Origin: Desulfosporosinus sp. BRH_c37 | GTDB lineage: Bacteria; Bacillota; Desulfitobacteriia; Desulfitobacteriales; Desulfitobacteriaceae | Direction of reading: 5' to 3' | NCBI GenBank assembly: GCA_001516045.1 | Contig: LOEW01000166.1 | Location: 1-47,219, forward strand | Length of the DNA: 47,219 bases | In this document: positions 25,557 to 34,413 of the stretch, one piece after another | Layout of the letters: every line of letters begins with the position of its first letter | Numbering within the stretch: the stretch's first letter is position 1 | The notes under the pieces: generated by a model | What the model saw: only the letters and a program-made list of their open reading frames with translations | Databases searched by the model: none | Told to the model about the DNA's origin: nothing | Made by a program: the position numbers and the translations under genes

Positions 25557-25757
25557 TACAATTCCACCGTCCTCTAAGTTTCTAAGGTTATTGAGGCAAT
25601 TGATGTTCTTTAGGCAATTTAATGCTATTTAGGTTATTAAACATATATTAGTATTGTATAGCTAGGCACTTTAGAATTCAATGAATTAAACTTTGGTTCA
25701 CGCTCATTTTTGATTAACCACCTACAATAGTTCATTATTGAAATTGAAACCATGATC

Positions 25758-27221
25758 TCATTTTCCTCCCGAGGAAGGTTTATCCTTCGAAACATCATGG
25801 CATTTATGGCAGTCATCGGAAGACTGATTATCTGGGTCCTGGCGACATTGATTGTCAATAACCTGTGGAATTAAATATTTTTCCCCATTTGTTTTACGAT
25901 AATTAAACCATTCACCTTCTTCCTGACGGACGTAAGCTAATTCCTCTCCCTTTGCCGTCTTCAGAATGACATCTCCCATTTTAAGAGGTGGAAAAACTGG
26001 ATTGATGCGAGCTTCCGCCCAGGCCATATCGGATTTGTCCGTTATCTTCCACTCTATTGGCTTGCTAACCTTAGTCCCATGACAGTCAAGACATTGGATT
26101 TTCAACGCATTCCATTCAGAGTAGTACATCTCTCCGTCCCCCATGGTCTCCTTGCGGGTATGGCAGTCTATACAGTCCAAGTTGACTTCGCATTTAGTAA
26201 AGACCAATCCTGGGGAATAAACATTCTGCCAGCGAGTCTCGAGACTCTCTTTGACCGGGGGTGGTGAAGATTTAACACGGTCTAAATCCTGGCGAGGAGT
26301 AAAATCCATCGTGTCGATCTTATAAGTTCCCTGATTATGACATTGATTACACTGGGTGTAAGGGATTTGCACGGTCAGACGGTGAGATATTCCATGACCC
26401 GTTTTTGACCGGGGTATCGTGACATCCTTTCCCTCATAAGTGTGTTTTGGATTGCTTAGCACATGACAGCTCTCACACCCGTTGGCTTTAAGTTGTTGCC
26501 CCGGTAGATCTCCCCCGTTCAGGTGGCAAACCGCCAAACAGTTCTGCTGAAATTTCGGTTCTTCAACACGATGGTTAAAAGGAGTTTGTACATCAGTAGC
26601 CGTCTCCCCAGGTTTTAGTAGTACCCGCGGTGGGATGTCCAATCCATGCATGTACCTGGTCATGGAGAGTTCACCCCCTTTGCTGGCCATTAAGGCAGTC
26701 GTGAGCAAATCCACTTGGTTGTCGGCCTCTTGTCGATTTCCACTATGGCATGACCCTACTTCCGAGCTCCCTCCGCAACTCAAGCGAGCCACCTCTAACT
26801 GACCCGGGTGCCCCCCGCCATACATCCCCTCATGGGCAGTCTTCTCCTCCACGGACAAGGCATTCCCTCCATGACAAACTGTACAACCAATACTATCGCT
26901 GGGATGAGAAGCCGAAATTTCTTCAAGCCCTATATGACACGTAGTGCAACGTTCAAGGCGACCGTTCGATAGGCGTATCTCCTGTATAGCTGGCTTCTTT
27001 TCCTGCCACTCTTTGATTTCCTGTTCTAATTTCTTTACTTGCTCTGTTCCTTGAACCGTGGACATAGTTTCCTGAAGTTCTTTGATCTGCGCTTGAAAAT
27101 ACTTCGTTTGCCAATCCTGCCACGGGGAAGAACTAAACGAGTTTATCGCCAAGAAAAACATGATGAGGCAAAAACTAATCGCTAACCCTAGAAGTATTAT
27201 TAACCGCAATCGTTGGGTCAT
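25758..27221 (-). CDS. Membrane-anchored multiheme cytochrome c
   Basis: The 487 residues start with an uncleaved membrane anchor (about 7-28), then a short coiled coil (about 40-75), and a heme domain. Seven canonical CxxCH sites are visible (CTTCH, CTVCH, CESCH, CNQCH, CIDCH, CLDCH, CHKCH). Two unusual ones are CLAVCH (CX3CH) and a CX8CH. It thus binds at least seven and perhaps nine hemes outside the membrane. GGAGG precedes the ATG. It is the last gene after Rieske, cytochrome b and subunit IV, so it is the likely electron acceptor of that quinol-oxidising complex. Confidence 0.88.
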   Translation of the reverse strand: MTQRLRLIILLGLAISFCLIMFFLAINSFSSSPWQDWQTKYFQAQIKELQETMSTVQGTEQVKKLEQEIKEWQEKKPAIQEIRLSNGRLERCTTCHIGLEEISASHPSDSIGCTVCHGGNALSVEEKTAHEGMYGGGHPGQLEVARLSCGGSSEVGSCHSGNRQEADNQVDLLTTALMASKGGELSMTRYMHGLDIPPRVLLKPGETATDVQTPFNHRVEEPKFQQNCLAVCHLNGGDLPGQQLKANGCESCHVLSNPKHTYEGKDVTIPRSKTGHGISHRLTVQIPYTQCNQCHNQGTYKIDTMDFTPRQDLDRVKSSPPPVKESLETRWQNVYSPGLVFTKCEVNLDCIDCHTRKETMGDGEMYYSEWNALKIQCLDCHGTKVSKPIEWKITDKSDMAWAEARINPVFPPLKMGDVILKTAKGEELAYVRQEEGEWFNYRKTNGEKYLIPQVIDNQCRQDPDNQSSDDCHKCHDVSKDKPSSGGK

Positions 27222-27238
27222 TGTTGGAAGATCCTCCT

Positions 27239-27652
27239 TTACCCCCTAAGCAAATATAAGAAAGTTAATCCTACCCAAACCAAACTTAGGATCAGGAAAA
27301 ATATCCAAGCCCACATTTTGCCCACTTTTTGACCCCACCAAGGCAGGGTTAATAGCACTACCATAGATAGAAGAGGTAAAACCCACCCACTCAGCCACGC
27401 AGGCCATCGTTGTAACAGCCACTGGATTGCCCCAAATACCCAGGGGGCTTTGGAGATGCTTACTGCCGCCGCCTTCGGCGAGCTATCTAAAGGTACTTTT
27501 ACACTAGCCGTCAATGCCAATAGAAAGCCCAACCAAAGAAAAGTGCCAATGTACTCCCTCATCTGTAGCTCGATCAGTGGTACTTTTTTCTGGCGTCCGC
27601 TCTGCTCAACTTCTGTTGGCGCTTCAGTCCTGCCACCTTCCATTAGGTCCAT
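27239..27652 (-). CDS. Subunit IV-like C-terminal part of cytochrome b
   Basis: The 137 residues have three membrane segments. The region SISKAPWVFGAIQWLL resembles the KAPWYFxGLQE motif at the quinol site of cytochrome b6f subunit IV / the C-terminal half of cytochrome b. GAGGTGAG precedes the ATG. The order Rieske, cytochrome b, subunit IV fits a split b6f-type menaquinol oxidoreductase of Firmicutes. The motif is diverged: the usual PEW/PWY reads APWVF, so the quinol site may be altered. Confidence 0.75.
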   Translation of the reverse strand: MDLMEGGRTEAPTEVEQSGRQKKVPLIELQMREYIGTFLWLGFLLALTASVKVPLDSSPKAAAVSISKAPWVFGAIQWLLQRWPAWLSGWVLPLLSMVVLLTLPWWGQKVGKMWAWIFFLILSLVWVGLTFLYLLRG

Positions 27653-27726
27653 CTATTCTCACCTCACGTCCAAAGCACGTTCGTTTTATCCTAATCATGT
27701 TCCCTCATCTCATACAGAGCCTCCCC

Positions 27727-28353
27727 TTACAACGGCCGCACTCCGCCACATCGTCGGATCCTCCAAAAATGAAACAACTGCAAAAAGCCTACTGCACCTG
27801 CCAATATAAAAGCGTGCCAGACAAACATATTTAAGGTACTGCCATTGAGGGGTGATGGTTGGCCAAAAAATACGGTTGCCAAAGCTTGTCCCCCTGGTAA
27901 CGATGTAAACAAAGCTTGTCCAACAGTTGCCGCAGCCCCGCTTTCTTGCCCCCCCCGGAGCAGGTAACCAGAATAATCTAAAATCACTGTCAAGCCAAAA
28001 AGCACTACCCCCGTAATCCAATTAAGCTCGCGTAAAGGACTGTAAGCCCTCGACCATACCACTCGCACCATATGCATAAAAACACTGATCACTATCATCT
28101 GGCCTGCCCAAAAATGCAGAGATCGGACGAAGCCCCCGTAAGGCAGAACGGAATTCAGTTCACTCAGTGAAGCAAAAGCCTTATCTCCAGGCTGATAATA
28201 GAACAAGAGTAACACACCAGTTATAGTCAATACTATAAAAGCCAAAAAAGAAAATCCACCCAAACAGAATGTGGCTCTTAAGCGGAGAGCACCCACCCTA
28301 ATTTGTCGAGGGCGAATATGTTCCATAAAGGATTTGTTCCCTTGCTTACTCAT
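27727..28353 (-). CDS. Cytochrome b (b6-type) of a Rieske/cytochrome b complex
   Basis: The 208 residues have four membrane helices with paired heme ligands in RSLHFWAGQ...FMHMVRV and FVWHAF...LFHFWRI, as in cytochrome b6. LNWITGVVLFGLTVILDYSGYLL matches the conserved region after helix B. A cysteine in RIRRCGGV near the C-terminus occupies the loop after helix D. The ATG has GGGAG upstream. It lies between Rieske and subunit IV genes in the same direction and forms the quinol-oxidising core. Confidence 0.88.
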   Translation of the reverse strand: MSKQGNKSFMEHIRPRQIRVGALRLRATFCLGGFSFLAFIVLTITGVLLLFYYQPGDKAFASLSELNSVLPYGGFVRSLHFWAGQMIVISVFMHMVRVVWSRAYSPLRELNWITGVVLFGLTVILDYSGYLLRGGQESGAAATVGQALFTSLPGGQALATVFFGQPSPLNGSTLNMFVWHAFILAGAVGFLQLFHFWRIRRCGGVRPL

Positions 28354-28419
28354 CTAATTCTCCCTATCCAGCTTAATCAAAATTGCCTTCCTGCTGCCTT
28401 GGCCTACCCATCTCTCGAC

Positions 28420-28848
28420 TTATACTACTGGCTGGTGTAGGAGATAAAAACCGCCTTTCTCCTGCACTTCCGCCCGCGCCAAGGGGTTCACCGCAGGACC
28501 TTGTACAGGTTGCCCATCCCTGTTGAAACGGCTACCGTGGCAGGGACAAAGCCACAGCTCCTGTTCAGGGTCGTAGCTCACCTCACACCCCAAATGAGTG
28601 CAGCTGGCCCACATCCCCTCCACCCCATCATTTCCTTGTCGCAACCAAAAGCGGGTTTGACTGAGTCGTTGCCAATGAATCTTCAAGGGCATCTCACTAC
28701 TGGCAATACGGGCCACGGCCAGCTGGTTTTCTTTAGCTCTCAAATAGTGACTGACAGGGTAAAGACAACCTATTCCTAGCACCAACAGAGTCTTTCTGCC
28801 CAGACTTAATACCTGCCTCCTGCTATAGAGTGTCTGATCCAATGTCAA
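28420..28848 (-). CDS. Rieske [2Fe-2S] protein
   Basis: About 142 residues with an N-terminal membrane/Tat-like anchor (SRRQVLSLGRKTLLVLG) and a Rieske domain. The cluster ligands are in CTHLGC and CPCHGS, with the two disulfide cysteines in place. A TTG at 28848 best fits the GAGGG ribosome site; GTG 28857 and TTG 28851 are other choices. It heads a four-gene operon with cytochrome b, subunit IV and the multiheme cytochrome. A TATAAT about 40 bases upstream is its likely -10 box. Confidence 0.9.
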   Translation of the reverse strand: MTLDQTLYSRRQVLSLGRKTLLVLGIGCLYPVSHYLRAKENQLAVARIASSEMPLKIHWQRLSQTRFWLRQGNDGVEGMWASCTHLGCEVSYDPEQELWLCPCHGSRFNRDGQPVQGPAVNPLARAEVQEKGGFYLLHQPVV

Positions 28849-28926
28849 CAAATCCACCCTCTTCTAACGATGATTGTAAACTTTCGCGCTCTAAAACATT
28901 ATACATGGATTCACACCATTGATGTT

Positions 28927-28957
28927 AAAAGAAAACGAGCTCTAAGCCCGTTTAAGT
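28927..28957 (-). terminator. Terminator of the Mo-oxidoreductase operon
   Basis: On the minus strand AAACGGGCT pairs with AGCTCGTTT (G-U allowed) around TAG and runs into TCTTTT. It separates the NrfD gene from the Rieske operon, which therefore needs its own promoter. Confidence 0.65.
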
Positions 28958-28996
28958 GAGAATGGAATATAAACTTTAATTTTAACCAAAACAAAA

Positions 28997-29914
28997 TTAT
29001 TTAAACAACTGACCGGTATACACAACGAAATATCGCAAACAAAACCCCCCAATGACTACCATCCCGCAAACAGGTAAAATAACATTTTTGTGCTTTGCAA
29101 GGCTATAGATTGATAAAAGCAATGGACTCATCAAGCCTATAATAACGACACCTAACCAGAACAAGACAGCCATACTTCCAGTAAAGAATACAGGTTCGAC
29201 GGATAGATAAAGAATGATGATTATAATAATCTCGAGGATAATTAAGACCATATCAATCTTTTTATAGGTTGTTAGATCCCCGCAGTTCAAGGCTCCAATC
29301 AAGGTTGCCGCCAAACCAGTTGAAATAGCAGACACTAAAAACAAAATCGGCAAGAATGGAATCCCCTCAATACCCATAAACGGTGTGTGCCAGAAGTTAT
29401 TCGTTGTCACAGCAGATAATAAGAAACCAGTGTAGGTCGCAGTCCCTATAGAAAATAAAATTCCCAGGCCGGCTACTGGCTTACGAAATGCTTGAAGGCC
29501 CTGGCCTACAGAAGTAGCGGCTACTTCTGTATTCGCAGAAGTAATCCGAATCTGTTTTTGCGCTGCAGCGTTTAACCATACAAGTACCCCATAAACAACT
29601 GACAAGCCTGTGAAACCCGAGACGATAAAGACGCCGATTGACATGACAGAGCCCATATTTACATTAAGAAGAAGTTTCCAAAAACTAAACGGACGACCTA
29701 AATCAACAACTAATAACCCCAAGCCGACGATAATAGAAACGATCGCAATATAGGCCCCCGACTGAATTACCTTTGGATACTGCTTTTCGCTGAAGAGATC
29801 CGTCATTGAAGCAGTTAGGAATGCTCCGCCAGCAATCCCTGCTAAAAATAAATAAAACGCTATGGCTCCACCCCAAGCAACTTCATCGACACTAACACCC
29901 CAAATAATATCCAC
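28997..29914 (-). CDS. NrfD/PsrC-family quinone-interacting membrane subunit
   Basis: The 305 residues have eight or nine membrane segments and begin with WGVSVDEVAWGGAIAFYLFLAGIAGGAFL, a region typical of NrfD/PsrC membrane anchors. This subunit exchanges electrons with menaquinone and binds no heme. The gene begins 1 base after the FeS subunit's stop. With the Mo and FeS subunits it makes a PsrABC-type complex. Confidence 0.92.
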   Translation of the reverse strand: MDIIWGVSVDEVAWGGAIAFYLFLAGIAGGAFLTASMTDLFSEKQYPKVIQSGAYIAIVSIIVGLGLLVVDLGRPFSFWKLLLNVNMGSVMSIGVFIVSGFTGLSVVYGVLVWLNAAAQKQIRITSANTEVAATSVGQGLQAFRKPVAGLGILFSIGTATYTGFLLSAVTTNNFWHTPFMGIEGIPFLPILFLVSAISTGLAATLIGALNCGDLTTYKKIDMVLIILEIIIIIILYLSVEPVFFTGSMAVLFWLGVVIIGLMSPLLLSIYSLAKHKNVILPVCGMVVIGGFCLRYFVVYTGQLFK

Positions 29915-29915
29915 G

Positions 29916-30479
29916 TTACTTCACCACCCCTTCATAAATGTAATAAACATTAGGGTGAGTGCCTAGCTCAGGTTTGCGAACTTCTCTTTTATGCTTTGCC
30001 AAGAACTGAGAGGCTTCACTAAGTGGATCATTAAGGTCGCCAAACATTAAAGCACCACCAACACAGGTTGAAACACAAGCCGGCTTTTCCCCTTGAGAAA
30101 CCTTTAATTCATAACAGAAGGTGCATTTGTCTGCCGCACCCGTTTCTTTGTTCAGAAAACGTGCATCATAGGGGCAAGCAGTCATACAATACTTGCAACC
30201 AACACACTTATCAACATCGATTAAGACAACTCCGTCTTCATTGTAGTAAGAAGCTTTTGTTGGACAAACGCTGACACAGGGTGCCTTTTGGCACATTTGA
30301 CAAGCTTCCTTGACAAAATATTGTGAAACATTAGGGTAGGTACCCTTCAGCCCATTTGCGGGAGTCTTCGTTCTAAACTGTCCTTCCGGTACATTATTTT
30401 GGAACTTACACGCGACTGTACACGCCTGACAGCCAATACATTTCGCCAGATTAATAATCATGGAATACTTTTTAGCCAA
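29916..30479 (-). CDS. 4Fe-4S electron transfer subunit (PsrB/NrfC/DmsB-like)
   Basis: About 187 residues with four cluster motifs: CIGCQACTVAC, CQMCQKAPCVSVCP, CVGCKYCMTACP, and CTFCYEL with CVSTC. There is no Tat signal; the catalytic partner carries it. The frame is open back to 30533, but a GAGGGTGA site fits the TTG start at 30479, which overlaps the stop of the TorD gene by 8 bases. It wires the Mo active site to the NrfD subunit. Confidence 0.9.
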   Translation of the reverse strand: MAKKYSMIINLAKCIGCQACTVACKFQNNVPEGQFRTKTPANGLKGTYPNVSQYFVKEACQMCQKAPCVSVCPTKASYYNEDGVVLIDVDKCVGCKYCMTACPYDARFLNKETGAADKCTFCYELKVSQGEKPACVSTCVGGALMFGDLNDPLSEASQFLAKHKREVRKPELGTHPNVYYIYEGVVK

Positions 30480-31053
30480 CAAAATCACCCTCTTTCTGTG
30501 AATTAAACTGTTTGACTTCCAGAATTGCGGCAACCTCAGAGTAAACCGGACGATTAGAATTCTTAATCCTTAGTAAAATACTATTTAAAAAAGGAGTTAA
30601 ATGCATTTTCTGAAACTCCATTAATGAGTCAAGCTGTCCATTTCGGGCCAGCAACGCACAAAACTCTAGTTCAACGGCTAAATGGTCAGGAAGTTCTCCA
30701 CTTTTCTCCCCCATACAATACCCACAATTTGCATAAAATTGTTGAACATTAAACGCTTCTTTACCTAACACTAAACCTTCCTCCCCGCAGTAAACCGAAG
30801 CATACGGGGCGGCTTCAACTTCACCCGTTTCAAAAAGTGGAATATAGTGTTCCCATAAGGCATTAAGCCGCTGTTCCCCCGCTGGAAATTGACGACAAAA
30901 AGCTGTCAATTTCTGAACCAAATCGTCAATTTCTGGAATTACTTCAGACCAGAGATCAATAAACTCTTCTAAATGATCCGCAACGTCTGGGTTAGGTCGA
31001 TGGAAAATTGCTGCAAACGACAAATATAGTTCTGCAATCAAGCTTTTGTCCAT
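30472..31053 (-). CDS. TorD/DmsD-family chaperone for the Mo enzyme
   Basis: The 193 residues are largely helical and carry the family signature LPDHLAVELEFCALL near residue 120. Such cytoplasmic chaperones bind the Tat signal of a molybdoenzyme until cofactor is inserted. The ATG overlaps the stop of the catalytic subunit gene (TAATG), showing coupling. Confidence 0.88.
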   Translation of the reverse strand: MDKSLIAELYLSFAAIFHRPNPDVADHLEEFIDLWSEVIPEIDDLVQKLTAFCRQFPAGEQRLNALWEHYIPLFETGEVEAAPYASVYCGEEGLVLGKEAFNVQQFYANCGYCMGEKSGELPDHLAVELEFCALLARNGQLDSLMEFQKMHLTPFLNSILLRIKNSNRPVYSEVAAILEVKQFNSQKEGDFVG

Positions 31054-33299
31054 TAGGCTTTGCGAACCGTTACAAAGGTAGTTGAGGTCACAGCGTTGCC
31101 AACTTCCCCAATTTCATGGGGAATTAAGTAATTATCATGAATGCCCTTACCAAAGGCTCTTTTAAGTTCCGGTGAAATTCGTCCGAACCCATGATAACAG
31201 AATACGGAATCTGGCCGAATTCCTTCGGTCATTTTCAATTTGCCTTTTTGCTCATAAGTCCCTGAAGAAATAATGACCTCATCTCCATCGTTTAAGCCGA
31301 GTTTTTTACAGCTCATTGCATTCATCCACAAAGTATTGATCGGCATTAACTCGTTCAGTATCGGGACATTTGCCGTTCCGGCGTTCGTGTGTACCGCTAC
31401 TTTCCCTTGGACAAACCGAAACTTGCCCTCTTCTGGTTGCGGGTGACTAACATATTTCGGGACACCTTGTTTTGTTGCTTCTTCTACCTCTGCCGAAAAG
31501 ATTTCAATCTTTTTACTTTGGTTTGACAAAACGTTATCCAAGGATGCTTTGGAGTCGTTAGCTCGAACATAAAAGGCATTCATCCCTGGGGGAGTCCAAA
31601 CCCCTAGCTCCTTTATTTGCGCTAAGCTTAAACCAGTGGGGGCTATTTGTTGAGTTATATAATCTTCCATATCCTTAAATTTAAAATAATCGCCCAAACC
31701 CATCTTTTCCGCAAGTTCTTTATAAATCTGCCAGTACGGTTTCGTATCTGGATAAACAAGCGGTACAGCAGGTTGTCTGATCACATATTTAGGGGTTAAT
31801 CCAGACATATCAAAAATTGGTTCATAACGTTCTAAATAGGTGCATTCTGGTAATACTACATCCGAAAAATAGGCGGTGTCCGTCATATAGACATCACAAG
31901 TTACCAAAAGATCTAGTTTTTTGAAGGCCTCTATCATCTTCGTACTTCCGGTCAGGGATATATAGGGATTAAAACGATGCACAAGCCATGCTCGGATAGG
32001 GTATGGCTCTTCAGTTAAGATGCTCTCGGCAATTTTTCCGACGGCTCCATCATAAGCAGGAATAATCTGACCTGGTGTGCCTTTAACGCCTGTTCCATCA
32101 ATCCGGCCCTTGGATGCCTTGGGGAAACTAGGTTGGGCTACACCCCCTAGCGCTTTAGCGTAAGCGGCTTGATCCGGAAAACCTTTTAAGAAATTAGCCG
32201 GTTTGGTTGTATAATATCCCCCCGGAACCTCTAAGTTGCCAATCATCATATTTACTATCAGAATCGCACGGCGTAGTTGATAATCATTGGGTGTATAAGC
32301 CGTTCGCCAACCAAAGTCTAAAATTGCCTTAGGCTTTGCAGCGGCAAATTCTCTAGTTATCTGGATAATCTTTTCTTTGGAAATTCCAGTCTCTTGCTCT
32401 GCCCACTCCGGGGTTTTATCCTTAACCTCTTCGGCCCATTTATCAAAGCCCTCCGTATATTGGGAGATAAAGGCTTGATCATAGAGATTTTCCCGAATCA
32501 TGATATTGGCCATAGCCATGACAAATGCCAAATCAGTGGTGCCTTTGATAGGAAGCCATTCTCCTTTTGAAGCAGTAACACTAAAACGCGGATCAAGGAC
32601 TACAAGCTTGGCCCCATTGCTTAGCGCCTTGGAAACTGCTCTAGTCTGAGCAACATGAATTCCTTCAAACCAGTTTCGACCAATAGAGATAAGATACTTG
32701 GTATTGGCATAATCTGCTGCGATCGCTTCATTGCCAAAGGTAGTCTCTAAGGCTACGGAACGAGTCATCGGACAGGTTGCCTCATGGGAAAACACATTAG
32801 GGGAACCCAACGCTTTACCAATTGACCGAAAAAACCAATCATGGGGTCCTTTGCGACTTGCCAAGGCGATGGCTTCCCCGCCGTATTGATCCTTGACGTT
32901 ATATAGTTTATCGGCTATATAGGTGTATGCTTCGTCCCAACTTACTTCTTTGAATTTGCCTTCCCCTCGTTCGCCGGTGCGAATCATCGGTTTCTTTATC
33001 CGTTGGGGGTCATATAGCAATGATGGACCTGCATTTCCTCTAGCACAGATTACGCCACCAAAAGCTGCATCATTGGGATGACCCTCAATTTTGCAGACTT
33101 TTCCGGCTTTAACTTTAACGGCAATTGGGCACTGGTTTCTACACATTTCACATGAAGAAAAAACAGTTGTTTCAAGATCCTGACTTGCTGCTTCAGCTTT
33201 GTTCGAGCCCAAGTTATTAAAGGTTCCGAACCCACTCACGAGCGCCACGGTACCACCTGTTCCATAAAGTATACCCTTTAAGAAATTTCTCCGTTTCAT
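31053..33299 (-). CDS. Molybdopterin oxidoreductase catalytic subunit (polysulfide/thiosulfate reductase type)
   Basis: The 748 residues start with a Tat signal (KRRNFLKG, cleavage near AEA-A at 35-40), so the enzyme acts outside the membrane. A 4Fe-4S site is formed by C50, C53, C57 and C85. C176 in SHEATCPMTR stands where the Mo-ligand cysteine of PsrA/PhsA enzymes occurs. The remaining length covers the bis-MGD domains. ATG 33299 has GGAGGGG 5 bases upstream, better than ATG 33317. The motifs suit a polysulfide, thiosulfate or tetrathionate reductase. The flanking rhodanese genes favour sulfane-sulfur compounds, but the substrate is not proven; arsenate or other anions cannot be excluded. 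Confidence 0.9.
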   Translation of the reverse strand: MKRRNFLKGILYGTGGTVALVSGFGTFNNLGSNKAEAASQDLETTVFSSCEMCRNQCPIAVKVKAGKVCKIEGHPNDAAFGGVICARGNAGPSLLYDPQRIKKPMIRTGERGEGKFKEVSWDEAYTYIADKLYNVKDQYGGEAIALASRKGPHDWFFRSIGKALGSPNVFSHEATCPMTRSVALETTFGNEAIAADYANTKYLISIGRNWFEGIHVAQTRAVSKALSNGAKLVVLDPRFSVTASKGEWLPIKGTTDLAFVMAMANIMIRENLYDQAFISQYTEGFDKWAEEVKDKTPEWAEQETGISKEKIIQITREFAAAKPKAILDFGWRTAYTPNDYQLRRAILIVNMMIGNLEVPGGYYTTKPANFLKGFPDQAAYAKALGGVAQPSFPKASKGRIDGTGVKGTPGQIIPAYDGAVGKIAESILTEEPYPIRAWLVHRFNPYISLTGSTKMIEAFKKLDLLVTCDVYMTDTAYFSDVVLPECTYLERYEPIFDMSGLTPKYVIRQPAVPLVYPDTKPYWQIYKELAEKMGLGDYFKFKDMEDYITQQIAPTGLSLAQIKELGVWTPPGMNAFYVRANDSKASLDNVLSNQSKKIEIFSAEVEEATKQGVPKYVSHPQPEEGKFRFVQGKVAVHTNAGTANVPILNELMPINTLWMNAMSCKKLGLNDGDEVIISSGTYEQKGKLKMTEGIRPDSVFCYHGFGRISPELKRAFGKGIHDNYLIPHEIGEVGNAVTSTTFVTVRKA

Positions 33300-33390
33300 C
33301 TTTTCCCCTCCATTCATAAAGAAAGTCGTACTTTCTAACTAGTATGAAAATATCCTGACAGCTGTTTATATTTCATTAACCACAATTGTT

Positions 33391-34017
33391 TTAACAGCCG
33401 CCTACCATTTCTTGGACTTCAGGCTTAGGCTCTTCCGCATTACCACCACTATTATTAGTTGCGCCGTTATTATTAGTATCAACGCTGCTGTTGCTACCTG
33501 CTGAGCTGACGATTCCTCTCCACTGCAACATGCCCCCGGTTAAGACTTTTACTTTGTTTTGGTCATAGCCCTTCTCTACCAGAACATGCCAGGCGGATTG
33601 TGAGCGGCTACCGTTAAGATCGATTAGGACGATTTCTTTGTCCTTACTAATCTGGCCAAGATTTTTCTCTAGTTCACCCAAAGGTCTGTTAATCGCCATC
33701 TTGATATGCCCCGCGGCAAATTCTCTAGCTTCTCGTACGTCAATTAGCTGCAACCCTTTATTGTCCTCTAGGGCAGCCTCAAAATCAACGACCGATAAGT
33801 TGGCAGTAGCTGGTACCATGTCGTCAGAGACGCCTTGGACAGGTTGAGTGGCATTCTGGTTAACCTTAGCCTTTGACGGGTCTTGCCCCTTGTCAACGGT
33901 GCTCACCGTTGACGCGCTATTGCCGCAACCGACTAAAAAAGTCATACCAAAACCCAATAACAATAGATAGATAACGGTCAAGCTCATGGATCGCATTGAC
34001 AGCGACTTAGCTTTCAA
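33391..34017 (-). CDS. Rhodanese-like lipoprotein lacking the catalytic cysteine, with C-terminal GGC
   Basis: The 208 residues have a lipoprotein signal with lipobox LVGC (C31), a linker, and one rhodanese fold (about 75-170: LIDVREAREFAAGHI). The active-site loop reads LIDLNGSRS, so the usual cysteine is D133 and classical sulfur transfer is not expected. The C-terminal 35 residues are a flexible Asn/Ser-rich arm ending in MVGGC with cysteine as the last residue. The start TTG 34017 has AGGAGGG 9 bases upstream. It is the first gene of the Mo-oxidoreductase operon, 91 bases before the catalytic gene, and probably sits on the outer membrane face near that enzyme. Confidence 0.78.
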   Translation of the reverse strand: MKAKSLSMRSMSLTVIYLLLLGFGMTFLVGCGNSASTVSTVDKGQDPSKAKVNQNATQPVQGVSDDMVPATANLSVVDFEAALEDNKGLQLIDVREAREFAAGHIKMAINRPLGELEKNLGQISKDKEIVLIDLNGSRSQSAWHVLVEKGYDQNKVKVLTGGMLQWRGIVSSAGSNSSVDTNNNGATNNSGGNAEEPKPEVQEMVGGC

Positions 34018-34413
34018 ATTTCTCGCCCTCCTCTTAAATAAATAATTCACAAGTCTGATTACGATGATTTCTTCAATTATCGCCTAAAACTATATACTTA
34101 ATTATTCTCTAAACAGAACATTTTTCCTGCTATTAAGATCTAAGGTCCATATTCTTTAATATTATAAGCATATAATTAAATGTTATATGCTTATTTCTAC
34201 TTTAATAAATTAAATTCTAATATAAAAAAACAAAATTATCCTATTCATCATTTTTATAGGAGTATAACAAACATTTATACGTTTATCTTAGCTGTAATAG
34301 AGGTATTTTTCACATGCTTGTGGAATATTAATATTAAATTACATATTCCGATTTAAGTTAGAATGTAATCTAAATAAGTTGGGATATAATTTAAAGTTGA
34401 AAGGATGTTTTAA
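34018..34413. other. A/T-rich divergent intergenic region between the rhodanese genes
   Basis: It holds the upstream signals of both divergent rhodanese genes. A 12-bp palindrome (34164-34194) and a TATAAT near the plus-strand gene were seen; no protein frame. Confidence 0.5.
34164..34194. promoter_or_regulatory. Palindromic candidate operator
   Basis: ATAAGCATATAA and its perfect complement are separated by 7 bases. The centre satisfies T-N11-A, the geometry of LysR-type sites. Position between divergent rhodanese genes suggests joint control, possibly by the LysR protein at 24654-25556. Confidence 0.45.
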
